The notes: generated by a model from the sequence alone, not told the origin. A stretch of 64,000 nucleotides of DNA from Pterobdella sp. o SKG-2022 (GCA_964035795.1 OZ038324.1:8945907-9009906); one strand, 5' to 3'; positions 51,404 to 62,084 are shown, numbered from the stretch's first letter. Program-made: numbers and translations.

Positions 51404-51901
51404 TATAATTTTAATTCTGAGAGATTATTGAAAGTACAAGAGAAAAGATGGAAAAAGTGAAAAATAAGTTTTTATAGTACTTGCTATAGTTTTCTGTTTT
51501 ATATCATTGCTGAAAAGCTGGTAAACATAGGAATTTACGGAAAAAACAAAAAGATGAAAAGTATCATGAATGCTTATAATCACGTTTAAAGTTTCTTTTA
51601 TAAAACTAGTAGTATATATGCTATATTTTATATAAATTGACCTTTAATCTTCATCTTTTTACCTAACAAAAAGATTTGAGGATAAGCAGATAAATGTCTA
51701 AACAAAAAGCAGGTAAATCAAATCTTCACGCGAAACCGCAAACAGACACAAAAAAAAATTTTTTAATTTAATTTTGATAAAGTTTAAAAAGTTTAAATAA
51801 TTTCATTCTAAATTAAGCTTTAGAAAATTTAAAAATGTTCAAACGATTTTGAAACGTTGTTTTCTAGATTTTTGGAGAATATTTTGAATGACAAACTCTA
51901 A
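51404..51901. promoter_or_regulatory. Candidate bidirectional promoter, HMBS / secreted orphan
   Basis: A 498-bp interval separates the divergent start codons of HMBS (minus) and the secreted protein gene (plus). No decisive core-promoter motif is seen. Confidence 0.35.
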
Positions 51902-52921
51902 ATGAAATTGTCTTTAACTTTTTTGATTTTTATATTAGTTTTTACCAAAGATTCAAACGCTCAAAGGTTTGAAATGAAAGCAAGCATGGATGCAAAACAG
52001 AAATTTGAAATACATGGGATTATTTTGGATTTGGTTGAAAATGATACTCTCGAGTTTATTGACGAGTTTTCTAAAGAAAAGCCTGATATAAGGATTCCTT
52101 TGTGTAGAGAATGGGGAGGATATTTGGTAGTTCCCATTGGGGATTTTATCGAAAAGTTATACATAGTTTCGTGGGTCAAAGGCATGCAAAACTTCATAGA
52201 TTATCTTGGAGGTGAGTTTAGAGAAATGAAGATTTATGAAACAAAACTTTTCGAAGTAAGTATCATGAGCCATAGTTCATCTAATAATGATTCGTACATA
52301 ACTTTTGATAAAAAATACAAAGATTCTGTAGTGATCTTTGCTAAAAAATTTTTAGGCGATTCTTTGAAATATTCGCATAATTTTTTAATGATAAGGGAAG
52401 ATTCAACGGGAACGTTGTACCGAAGAAACTCTGATCCCGTATACGATGTAGCCCCATTCTACAACTGCAAACCAATCTTAGAGTACACTCCATTTTTTAA
52501 AGATTATCAATTTGATGCAATGAATATTTTGAGTTATGCTGAAGCCGAAGACCTTGGTTTTTATTTCAACCTCAAAAATGATGACTTACGAGTGTCGCAT
52601 GTGACCAGGCTTATCAAATATGGGAAATGGGATATTGCTTATGGAAATAATGAAATAATCATAACAGGCAAAGATTTAGAAAGTGTTGAAGATTGCATTA
52701 GCAAAGTGAAGTTCTCTACGTGTAAATATTTCTATGTTGATTATCAGCTTATTTATGAATGGGAATGCATTTTTAGACTAGTCATAATCAAGCCGACTAC
52801 GTTGAAAATATATCCCTGCACTATTGAGATTGGAAGCAAAGATCTACACGGAAAGAAAGCCAAAGTAGAGATTTTAGTTCCTTTTGATTATACCAAACGT
52901 TCAATGTCAAAGTTACATTGA
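51902..52921 (+). CDS. Secreted protein of unknown family, single exon, 339 aa
   Basis: The intronless ORF starts with a clear signal peptide (MKLSLTFLIFILVFTKDSNA, likely cleaved near residue 21), followed by a hydrophilic body with about seven Cys spread over residues 69-317, clustering in the C-terminal third (VEDCISKVKFSTCKYFY, YEWECIF, IYPCTIE). No transmembrane segment after the signal, and no motif I recognise. Aromatic-rich segments alternate as in beta-sheet proteins. Lack of introns contrasts with HMBS beside it and suggests a lineage-specific or retro-derived gene. Long ORF length in this AT-rich DNA plus the signal peptide make it a real gene in my judgement. Function unknown. Confidence 0.75.
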   Translation: MKLSLTFLIFILVFTKDSNAQRFEMKASMDAKQKFEIHGIILDLVENDTLEFIDEFSKEKPDIRIPLCREWGGYLVVPIGDFIEKLYIVSWVKGMQNFIDYLGGEFREMKIYETKLFEVSIMSHSSSNNDSYITFDKKYKDSVVIFAKKFLGDSLKYSHNFLMIREDSTGTLYRRNSDPVYDVAPFYNCKPILEYTPFFKDYQFDAMNILSYAEAEDLGFYFNLKNDDLRVSHVTRLIKYGKWDIAYGNNEIIITGKDLESVEDCISKVKFSTCKYFYVDYQLIYEWECIFRLVIIKPTTLKIYPCTIEIGSKDLHGKKAKVEILVPFDYTKRSMSKLH

Positions 52922-53217
52922 TAATGTTTAGTCAAAATGTTAAAATTTTTTAATAGTATATTTCATTTTTTTTTATGAAAAACATAAAGTTTTGTATTTT
53001 CTTTTAATTCTTGTTTTTATTCAAAGTATTTTAAATTGTTAATTAAAAATGATAGTTTACAGAATTATTCTGATAAATAACACAACATTTTTGATCCCTT
53101 ATAAAATATACCTTCACTTCTGGACAATTTAACAAGGAACCATTCTGGAATTTATCATATGATTGGTGTTTTTTTTAAAGAAACATCTTTTTTATCTTTT
53201 TTTTAAATTCAATTTTT

Positions 53218-53353
53218 TTGATTTTCATCGTAAAATGAAGAAGATTTTTGATACATATATTTTTTTCAAAAAACTCGAATTTTTTAAAAATTTTAGCTTT
53301 TAGAAAAAAATATATGTATCTAAAATCATTCCTCATTTTACGATAAAAATCAA
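53218..53353. repeat. Foldback element with ~50-bp arms
   Basis: Arms 53218-53267 and 53303-53353 are inverted copies (CATCGTAAAATGA / TCATTTTACGAT core, GATACATATATTTTTTTC / GAAAAAAATATATGTATC end) around a 35-base AT-rich loop, with a few mismatches. It sits 0.3 kb after the secreted orphan. A MITE-like hairpin; it would form a strong stem if transcribed. Confidence 0.85.
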
Positions 53354-53536
53354 GAAAATTTGTGTTTTAATAAATACCATAACATCTTTTGAATTACGTT
53401 CCAAAAAATAGTCTATAACAAGACATCATAATGGACTTATGAAATACAAGATATTCAACATTTTTTCACGACGGTTCATTGAAGAGTTTAAACACATTTA
53501 TTGAGCATAAAACAGCTATAGTTTTCGATAAGTTTT

Positions 53537-53758
53537 TCACTCTCTTAAAACATTAGCGAAATAGTATATATGATCTTGTTTTTTGAATGATAAAGATTTG
53601 ACGTAAGGAAAAATTTCACATGATTTTTTTACCAGAGTTTGTGATATCTTGTTAGATTCCACAAGGCTACCAACTCTTCTAAAAGGTTCAGATGCTTTTG
53701 GAGGTAAACTTCTGAGAGACAGAGCTACGTAGTAAAGGGAGAATTTTATGTCAGACAT
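53537..53758 (-). CDS. Small protein of unknown function, 73 aa
   Basis: An ATG-started ORF of balanced composition (SLRSLPPKASEPFRRVGSLV, then LVKKSCEIFPYVKSLSF), basic, with no signal peptide or membrane segment. I recognise no family. It stands head-to-head with the 226-codon ORF 350 bp away. Its start codon lies inside a 20-bp perfect palindrome. It could be a complete microprotein or a fragment. Confidence 0.35.
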   Translation of the reverse strand: MSDIKFSLYYVALSLRSLPPKASEPFRRVGSLVESNKISQTLVKKSCEIFPYVKSLSFKKQDHIYYFANVLRE

Positions 53759-53774
53759 GCTATATATAGCATGT
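53755..53774. promoter_or_regulatory. Perfect 20-bp palindrome over a start codon
   Basis: ACATGCTATATATAGCATGT is self-complementary over all 20 bases and includes the ATG of the 73-codon minus-strand ORF, with a TATA-like core. It could be a binding site or chance in TA-rich DNA. Confidence 0.4.
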
Positions 53775-54108
53775 GTTTGTTCATGTGCCTCCTACTTTTG
53801 GCTTTTATCTACTTAAAAAGTCATAGAATTCTTCTTGCTGGTTTTTATTCACTTTCTAAACGGTAAATTAAAACTGAAACATAAAATTGAAGTGTTTGTT
53901 GTGGAAAAGATTTTTAAAATTTAATTTGATTGTTTTAATGTTAAAAAGCTAAAAGCTTTATTTTTTAAAGTATAGTAAAGCTTTTGTGGCGCGTAGCAAA
54001 TCTATGATCAGTTTTCTATGCAAACTGTTGCGAAATTGAACTTAATCATGGTCCGTAATCTTAAGCAATTGGAATATTCATTTAAAAATCTAGTCATACA
54101 TTGTTGAA

Positions 54109-54789
54109 ATGAAATTGGTTGAAAGCTCTTTTGATGGTTTTACTCGCGATGAAATAAATTTAAGTGCCTTTAAACTGCTAGAAGAACTTAATAAAAGTGA
54201 AAGTTATGAAAATCCTTATATAATTGATTCAAAATATATTTTTTCAAAAAAGTTGTCAAAGTTTCATTATTATAAAACTTATAATACAAAATCTCAGATG
54301 AAGAATTGTGAAAATAAAAATCAGTACAATCATTCAACTAATGTTTCAAATAAATCAATTAAACGTTTAGAGTTGGAAGTAACTGACATGAATGGAAATT
54401 TTGCTAAAAACCTTCCACAAAAATGTACAAAATTTCTTTTGCATAAGCCCTCTCTAAACTATAATAAACTAGATTTGAATAAGTTGCATAGCTCATTAAA
54501 CCAAACTTTGAAAACTTCTATTGTAAAGGAAACTAATCAACAACATGATAAAAATAACATTCAAGAAACAGAATGCCCACAGCTTTTTAAGAACAAAATA
54601 TATGAACCTTCTGACAAGTCCCAACTGAAAGAATATAATATTCCAAAAAGAAAAATTGCTCAAACAAGTGTAGAAGAGAATAATTTTATAAATAGATTGG
54701 CTTTATCATTGAATAACATAAATGAAACTCATAAGAAAAATTTTTATGAAAGCATGGTTAGTATTAAAGGTTTTCAAAATTCCTCTTGA
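54109..54789 (+). CDS. Uncharacterised hydrophilic ORF, 226 aa, single exon
   Basis: An ATG-started frame rich in Asn, Lys and Ser, without signal peptide, membrane segment or recognised domain. It opens MKLVESSFDGFTRDEINL and reads like a disordered nuclear or cytoplasmic protein. 226 codons without a stop in AT-rich DNA is unlikely by chance. A GTTAGT donor-like string near its 3' end (about 54754) leaves open that it is spliced to something downstream, perhaps KMT2. Phases do not match the next proposed KMT2 exon directly. Confidence 0.45.
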   Translation: MKLVESSFDGFTRDEINLSAFKLLEELNKSESYENPYIIDSKYIFSKKLSKFHYYKTYNTKSQMKNCENKNQYNHSTNVSNKSIKRLELEVTDMNGNFAKNLPQKCTKFLLHKPSLNYNKLDLNKLHSSLNQTLKTSIVKETNQQHDKNNIQETECPQLFKNKIYEPSDKSQLKEYNIPKRKIAQTSVEENNFINRLALSLNNINETHKKNFYESMVSIKGFQNSS

Positions 54790-55231
54790 ATCGATGCATT
54801 TGATGTACTTACAAAAAGTTTCAAAATTTTTTTACTTTGAATTGTGTGAATTTTTTAGTGTATTCATTAATAAATGTACTAATTAGATTAATTAATTGAA
54901 ACAAACTCATAAATTGGCATAAAAAATTGTTCAAAAACTCACTGCATTATTAATACTTTTAATCTCTGAATATCTTCTGCTCTAACCATCATTATGTAAT
55001 CTTACTAAAGAAATATTATGTAATATTATTTATTGAACTCACACTATTATAAGTGACCAAGAAACATAAAAAACTACATACAACAAGATAAGCTGCAACA
55101 AAAATATAACCTACAACAATAAACAACTTACAACAATAACAACATAGCAACCTGAAATTAAAATACAAACTAAAAACAACAACAATTTTTTAAAAGCAAC
55201 AATAAAACCTACCACATCACCATTAGTTAAA
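54790..55231. other. AT-rich spacer or intron before the KMT2 PHD1 exon
   Basis: No exon recognised. The missing N-terminal exons of KMT2, if they exist in this window, would have to be here or further upstream. Confidence 0.4.
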
Positions 55232-56407
55232 CAGCAGTGGTATAGTGGAAAGCAATGGGACAGGGATAGTATGCGGAGGTGATGTGGGTGTTTTGTGCTT
55301 CATTTGTGCTTCTGCTGGCTGTTCTAATGTTGATAAAGTTAGTGGCGAGGATATCATTAAACAATATGATGTAATTAGGAATAAGATTGAAGTGTTGTTA
55401 ACTTCAGGAGTTTCTAGGCCACATGTTATTATCAATAAAAATATCATGTAATCAATAATAAAAATTATCTCATATCCCAAAGATAATATATAAACTAGTA
55501 AAATATTTTTAAAAAATGAAAATAGTTCAGAAATTTAATAACGTAAAATCAGTTTTTTCATTCAAAACTGCTGATATGAAGCCAAGCGTTGTTAATCTGG
55601 TACATTCAACGTTATATAACTTTATTCTGATATATCTCAGTGAAATAAAATGTATTTTTCAATAAATGTTACTTATATTAAAATAATAATAGTATTAATA
55701 ATAATAATTATTATTATGAAACAATTTTTAAAATAATAAATATTAAAAAAAAATTTTATTATACACACTAAATATAAATAACGATAAAACCCACAATTGA
55801 CAACAGTTATGGCACTGTAGTCTATGTTGTCAGAGTTTTCACAAATACTGCATGCCGATGAACAAAAATAACTTCACTTGCACCTTCTGTCTATCGACTC
55901 TTAACCATTATGGGAATGATAAAGAGGAAGAAGATGAGGAAGAGGAGAGAGAGGATGATGGTGGTGAAGATAGTGATAGTGATATCGACAAGGAAAATTC
56001 AAATTTAACTGAAGATGATGAAGTTCTTTATGAGGCTGAAGATTTTGACTGGAAAGGTTATTGGCTTTTATTATTATTATGATTATTATTATTATTATTA
56101 TCGTTATTTTATTTTTATTGCTACTATTATTTTATTATTCAGTTTTTATTGATGATTCATGCCTATAAGGTTATAAACAGATAAATATATATAAAATCGA
56201 AACGTGAATCATCAAAACCCACACAGAGTTTGAGAAGCCAACTTTGAAGCGCCGATGTGTCTTGTGTTACAAGCCACGAGATCTACCCAATAAGGTTGGA
56301 GGCGTTGGAGGATCTTTTATTCAGTTTAAACTACTATCATTAGACCACTTTTAGAGATTTTAAAATAGGGTAAATAGAGAGATAAATAGATATATAGAAA
56401 GAAAGAG

Positions 56408-56438
<31 letters not shown>

Positions 56439-59400
56439 GACAAAAATATATTGATAAATAATTACTGAAAACAACAAACAACAGTTAGGAGGAAGATTAT
56501 TGTATGCAGGGATGGATCGGTGGTTACATGTTAACTGTATCAGAAGTTGTGTAAGTAATGTTACTTCCTCTTCTTCTTCTTCCTCCTCATCTTCCGTTAC
56601 TCGTCTCGTCGGAGTTCAAAACTTCCTTGATTCTGTTAACTACAAGGTTTTTTTCGGTGTTTGCCTTGTGTTATTTATTATAATTTTTTTTTATAATTAT
56701 TTAATTTTATTATTGTTATTATTTTGTTATCATGAAATCAGAATGTGTGTGAGTATTGTAAAAAAAGTGGAGCTTGGATCAAATGCACGCATGAAGGTAC
56801 ATAATAATAATAATTATTATTATTATTATCTTTATTGTTGTTTTTATTACCACTACCACCAACTCACAGAGTGCACAAGAACATACCACTCGGCATGCGC
56901 CATGACACAGTCCTGTCCCATGCACCACCCCTTCCACTGCCCTCTCCACCTCTGCCCTTGCCCTTCGGTTCATTGTTGTTGTTTATGTTTGTATTGTTGT
57001 TATTCTTTTTGTTTCTATTGTTGGTTTTATTAGGATTTTTTTTTATTATATTTTTATTTTTTAATTATTATTTGAAATTTTTATGAAGTACATTAGCCTC
57101 AACCTAAAGGTAAAGACACCAAACACAAAGTATTTATTAAATGACACGAAGCTAGCTTACATTATCAAGTGATCACTTACGAAAAGCTCCGTGTCATTTA
57201 ATAAATACTTTTTGTTTTTTGTCTTCAATATTTTAATTCTTGTTTCTTTTAATTATAATTCCAGTTCAAATAATTGATTAATAATTAGAATTTTCAATCG
57301 TTGAGTTTTAATAAATAAATTTATTTCACAGACTGCCTACTCAATCAAAAGACCAATATTCTCTTCTTTTCCTGTTCAGTCTTATGCTTCCAACCAATCA
57401 AAAACCTTGTATTTAGGTCACTCAGAAAATAAATTTTTTTAGAAAATAACTAATAATAATATTAGCAATAAGAATAAAATAAATAATGATGAATTATTAT
57501 TTTTTGTTTAACCTCCAGGTTCTCTTCAGATATTGAATGTACATAAGAGAGCTTCAAAAGCTGTCGACATTAAGCCTTTGTGGTGAGCGTTTTCGAAGTT
57601 TTTTCGTTATTCTTAATTTCGATTTTTTTATTAATTTTATTACAATAATAATATTAATTTTGTTTTATTAATATTTCATTTTATATTATCATCATGCACA
57701 AAAGTTTCAAGAGAGTCTTTTGGAGCTGCAGTCAACCAGGAAAGTTGTGCACGTACCTGCTACGCATCGTGCCCGTGAACCGAGCAACCCAGCTCTACTT
57801 ATCGCGCCGCCACGCCTGCAAACCGCCCACCAACCCCGTACACAGCAAGCTATTCGAATACCGCCATCATCTCCTTCATAAGAAGCTGATTAGAAGAATT
57901 GGGAGGAGTAGTGATGATGGGAATGATAATATAAATAACAGTAATAATAATCAAGATGGTGTTGTTGAAGATGGTGGGGTTGAAGAGGATGGTGTTGAAA
58001 ATGATGGTGGTGTTGAAGATGATGGTGGTGTTGAAGATGATGGTGGGGTTGAAGATGATGGTGGTGTTGAAGATGATGGTGGGGTTGATGATGATGGTGG
58101 GGTTGAAGATGATGGTGGGGTTAATGATGATACTTGTATTGATTATGCTGCAAATTATGACGTTAGTCGAGTCACTACTGCTGAGAACAACAAAAACAAT
58201 ACCACTAATTATAATAGTGATAATAATAGCAGTAGCAAACCTGAAGATAAAATGAAAAGAAGTTATGATGATGATCACGATGTCAGTGATGGTGAAGGTG
58301 AATTTAGTGCTATTAAACGATTCAAAAAATATATTTATAAGCATGTTAGTGACGACGTCAAAGAGTTCATTGATAAAATGGATGATAATGGTAATAATAA
58401 TAATAAAAATAAAAATAGTAATAATAATAATTATAATAATAAAGAAAATCAAAGCGTTAAAAACACGGAAGAAATACGCATCTCACCATTGAGGCAGTTC
58501 GATGGGATGGCTGATGATGATGATAATAGTAAAGATAATAACGTCAATAATAATAACGTTTCTTACCTGGGGTCAATATCAATCGCAAAATTGGCTTACC
58601 TCAAAAAAAGCATTTTAAATTTCGACTCTTCCGGAAATACCAACGATATAAAAATAATGGATAATAATGGTAGCAACAATAATAATAAAAGCAATAACAA
58701 TAATAATAAAAGCAATAACAATAATAATAAAAGCAATAACAATAATAATAAAAGCAATAACAATAATAATAAAAGCAATAATAATCCTAAGTGTCCTTAT
58801 AGCGATGAAGATGATATGGTTTTTGTACATAGCAATAATAGTAATAATAATAAATTTAATAGGAAAAAAATTCATAATATAAATAAAAAAAATTACAAAA
58901 AGGTCAAACGGAAAATAAATGGAAAGATCTATAGTGAAGATAATGAATATACCTCTGAAGAAGAAGAAGAAGGCGATGATAATGTTACCAATAATAACAG
59001 AAAGAATAATGATAATAATAGTAATAATAATAACAGTAATGACATCACCAATAACGGAGAAAGCATAGTATTCTCTGACTTGAACGATTTCATAGAAAAC
59101 TACAACCGGCGTGTCAATCCACCTGAAATAAGGCTCCAAAACGCCCAACAACACCCTACTCACGCCCGTCTCGTTAAACCACCACGGAGCCCAAAACGCC
59201 ATGTAGTGCCTGGCGCCGGTAGTGCTACTGTTAAAAATGATAATGCTGGAAATAATTATAATGATGGTGGGGCTCAGGACCAACAGCAACAAGGCCTTTC
59301 TGTTCATAAACAACAGTATAAACCAACTGGTATCAAACAACTCAAGGAACCCCGTCATAATCATCTCACACGTAATTGCCTGTATGAGGTGTGCTACACA

Positions 59401-59700
59401 TTTGAGAATAACATTAATAACGATAAAGTTCATGGAAAAATTAAGATTGAAGCTAATTATTCTACTACTACTACTACTAATAATAATATAAATAACAAGA
59501 ATAATAAACCATCCCAACTGCACCACAGGTGGCAAGCAACGAAGGTTTCCATTGCCTTGCCCAGAGCGCCAAAGGTTTCATAGTGATGTGTTGTTATTGA
59601 CATAGGACTGTAGTTCATTTTCATTATTAATAATAATTATAGTAGTAGTACTATTGATATTATTAATAGGAGTCGTAGAAGTAGAGTAGTAGTAGTAGTA

Positions 59701-59746
<46 letters not shown>

Positions 59747-61931
59747 AAGTAGTAGTAGTAGTAGTAGTAGAAGTAGTAGTAGAAGTAGTAGTAGTAGTAG
59801 TAGAAGTAGTAGTAGAAGTAGTAGTAGTAGTAGAAGTAGTAGTAGTAGAAGTAGTAGTAGTAGTAGTAGTAGAAGTAGTAGTAGTAGTAGTAGAAGTAGT
59901 AGTAGTAGTAGAAGTAGTAGTAGTAGATGTGAGAGATTAATATCTTTATGCCTATTAACAAAACAAAAATCAATTGTGTGTATGTGCATTTTATCATAAT
60001 ACGAAGCATTTTGTAGGAAAACCCACGTTATCAATCTAATCTTCATCAACAGAGGCTTGGGACGAACTGGCTGGAAAGGTGAATAATTCCAGAAAGTTGC
60101 ACGCTCTCCACCAACTTCCGTTTAAAAGTGAATTTTCATTTTAGAAATTTCAATAATATTAATAATAAATTAAAATTAAATAATGCATTCTTTTGAAGAA
60201 AATTTTGTTTGCGTAAATTACGCTTTATATAATTTTAAAATTACTAAAACATATGAATGATTTTATTTTCGAAACAATCATAATCAATCTTATATTAAAT
60301 TATGAGCTTGAAAATGCATTGACAAATTCACAAGAACAGAAGATAAACATAATTCACGGCCGTTTCCATGCTAGCATGGCCTATACAATAATCATTGACA
60401 TCAAAGCTTATGAACTCACAAAATACATTAGTTACGACTCAATAACCTCACGCAGAGCTGAATGGTCAGTCGTTTTTCGGATTGTCTCACCCTCTTGTTT
60501 CTCACGTTGTGGAAGATTTTGATAAGGTGACTCATTTGACATTAAAATTGGTTATTGTATGAAGAGTTTTAGTTAAGTATTGATGTTGTAGGTCTTCTAT
60601 AAAGTTTCAGTTTTGAATGCATTTTCATGATTTTTTGTGCTTTAATACATCCCCATCTTTCAAATAAAGTTTTTCTTCAATAAGGACTGGTTATAAGTCA
60701 TTTAATTATGTTGATATCTGATAATAATAAAATCCATAAAAATTCAACACCACTTTAAACGAAACACTACAGATAGCCAGCGAACCACCACCGCAACCAG
60801 CCGTCACTTCCTGCGCCAGAACCATGCCATTCAAACGCCGCAGACAACTGGATTTCTTCAACTTCTTTATCTCTAGTCACAGAAGACATCAGGAAGGAGA
60901 ACAAGATTTTGTGGATTTTGAAAAATACCGCAGAAAAAGGTTGGTGTTTGTTCTATTAAAAGATTGTACAGTTTGGAGTTAATGACGACGTTTTTATCTT
61001 ATCATCGAAAGTTGTGTTCAATATAAATAAAACTTCAGACAATGGTTAGCAATAAGATCAGTAAGCTATTTATATATAATGATAAATGATTTAGTATAGA
61101 AGCTCTCGTAATTATATTGTATATGACATAATGATGAACACCTGCAAAACAGGAAGAGCTCAGGATTGACTGGGCAGCCATACAATATGTCATCCTTTCT
61201 ACACAACACCTCTCTCTCCACCAAATACCGCTTCATGAAACTTCTCAAACCCATCACTGTTGTCGTGCGTCGATCCCACATCCATTGTAGAGGCCTGTTC
61301 GCCACAAGAAACATCCAATGCGGCGAGATGGTGATCGAGTACTGCGGAGAAGAGATCAGATCTGTGCTGACTGATCTCAGGGAGAAGAAGTACGAAAGTA
61401 GGAACATCGGATGCTATATGTTTCGGGTATGTCGTCACTTGATAATTTTTAAAGCAATGTTGTTAATATATAAAATATTGATTCAAAGATCGACGATAGG
61501 CTGGTGATTGACGCCACGCTGAGGGGCAACGAGGCCAGATTCATCAACCACTCCTGCGATCCCAACTGCTTCTCTAAGGTGTCTGCTCACATTATCTTCT
61601 ATATTCGCATTTAAGAATGCGTTTTTTATTTTATGTATCAATATTAAATATTGATAATCTTCGATTGGTTTTTAAACTTCTAATCCATTATATGATAAAT
61701 TCTCAGTTTTTAAAAAACTAGCGTTATTTTTCTCCACTACGAGTATCACAAAACATTAATCAGATCGTGCAGTTGAATGAGAAAAGCAGTAAAAAGATAA
61801 TTATAATGGCCCTGCGCATGATAAGCAAGGGTGAGGAGATCACCTACGACTACAAGTTCCCCATTGAGTCATCGGATCGTAAGGTGGTGTGCTTCTGCAG
61901 AGCTCGAAGATGCAAAGGATTCATGAACTGA
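55232..61931 (+). CDS. KMT2: KMT2-type (trithorax/MLL) histone H3K4 methyltransferase, 5' part not resolved
   Basis: Exons: ~55232-55337, 55807-56056, 56227-56294, 56485-56646, 56742-56796, 56870-56967, 57332-57416, 57519-57582, 57705-59544, 60773-60939, 61153-61426, 61489-61578, 61773-61931; about 1,134 residues, all phases matching. PHD1: CFICASAGC...[12 protein letters not shown]...FTCTFC, as in MLL1 PHD1. Extended [90 protein letters not shown], then [16 protein letters not shown] with a WIN-like [73 protein letters not shown]; post-[11 protein letters not shown]. It writes H3K4 methylation with WDR5/RBBP5/ASH2L. The KMT2A/B branch is indicated by PHD1 and FYRN/FYRC spacing. AATAAA at 61938-61943 is seven bases past the stop. 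Confidence 0.95.
56408..56438. repeat. (GATA)n microsatellite
   Basis: About seven GATA units in a KMT2 intron between the two halves of the extended PHD finger. Confidence 0.9.
57127..57211. repeat. Foldback element with 27-bp arms in a KMT2 intron
   Basis: Arms 57127-57153 and 57185-57211 are inverted copies with one mismatch (core TATTTATTAAATGACACG). The 31-base loop contains ATTATCAAGTGATCACTT, also found at 14903-14920. A small MITE-like hairpin. Confidence 0.85.
57953..58136 (+). repeat. Coding repeat, GGVEDD-type units in KMT2
   Basis: About ten tandem copies of an 18-base unit (GATGGTGG(T/G)GTTGAAGAT type) encode an acidic VEDDGG repeat, inside the long KMT2 exon between FYRN and FYRC. 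The unit is a multiple of three, so frame is kept. Confidence 0.9.
58676..58790 (+). repeat. Coding repeat, KSNNNN units in KMT2
   Basis: Five to six tandem 18-base units of AAAAGCAATAACAATAAT type encode a KSNNNN repeat, followed by further Asn-rich blocks to about 59050, in the FYRN-FYRC linker. Confidence 0.9.
59639..59935. repeat. (AGT)n trinucleotide microsatellite
   Basis: About 290 bp of AGT with scattered AGA units in the KMT2 intron 59545-60772. Poly-Leu, poly-Tyr and similar minus-strand ORFs are artefacts. Confidence 0.95.
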
Positions 61932-62084
61932 TATTTAAATAAATTTATTTAAAATTGATATTTAATTTAATTTATTAAAAAATAAGACTATTTAGAAAAT
62001 GGGTGAATATACAAGTCAAAATTTATCTGAAACGTCAATTATATGAATACGAGTATATAAAAACAAAAAATCATGAGCGATGGA
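61932..62084. terminator. Shared 3' region of convergent KMT2 and BUB1
   Basis: 153 bp separates the two stop codons. AATAAA on the plus strand at 61938-61943 and, on the minus strand, AATAAA at 61944-61949 lie side by side, so the two transcripts may overlap at their 3' ends. Confidence 0.5.

Noticed and set aside
54109..54789. Treating the 226-codon ORF as the N-terminal exon of KMT2
   Set aside because: No menin-binding motif, AT-hook or CXXC is visible, and the nearest donor (phase 0) does not match the phase needed by the PHD1 exon.
58615..59535. 306-codon minus-strand ORF
   Set aside because: Ile-rich shadow of the Asn-rich KMT2 coding exon on the other strand.
59578..60049. Poly-Tyr and poly-Leu ORFs
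   Set aside because: Pure translation of the (AGT)n microsatellite within a KMT2 intron.
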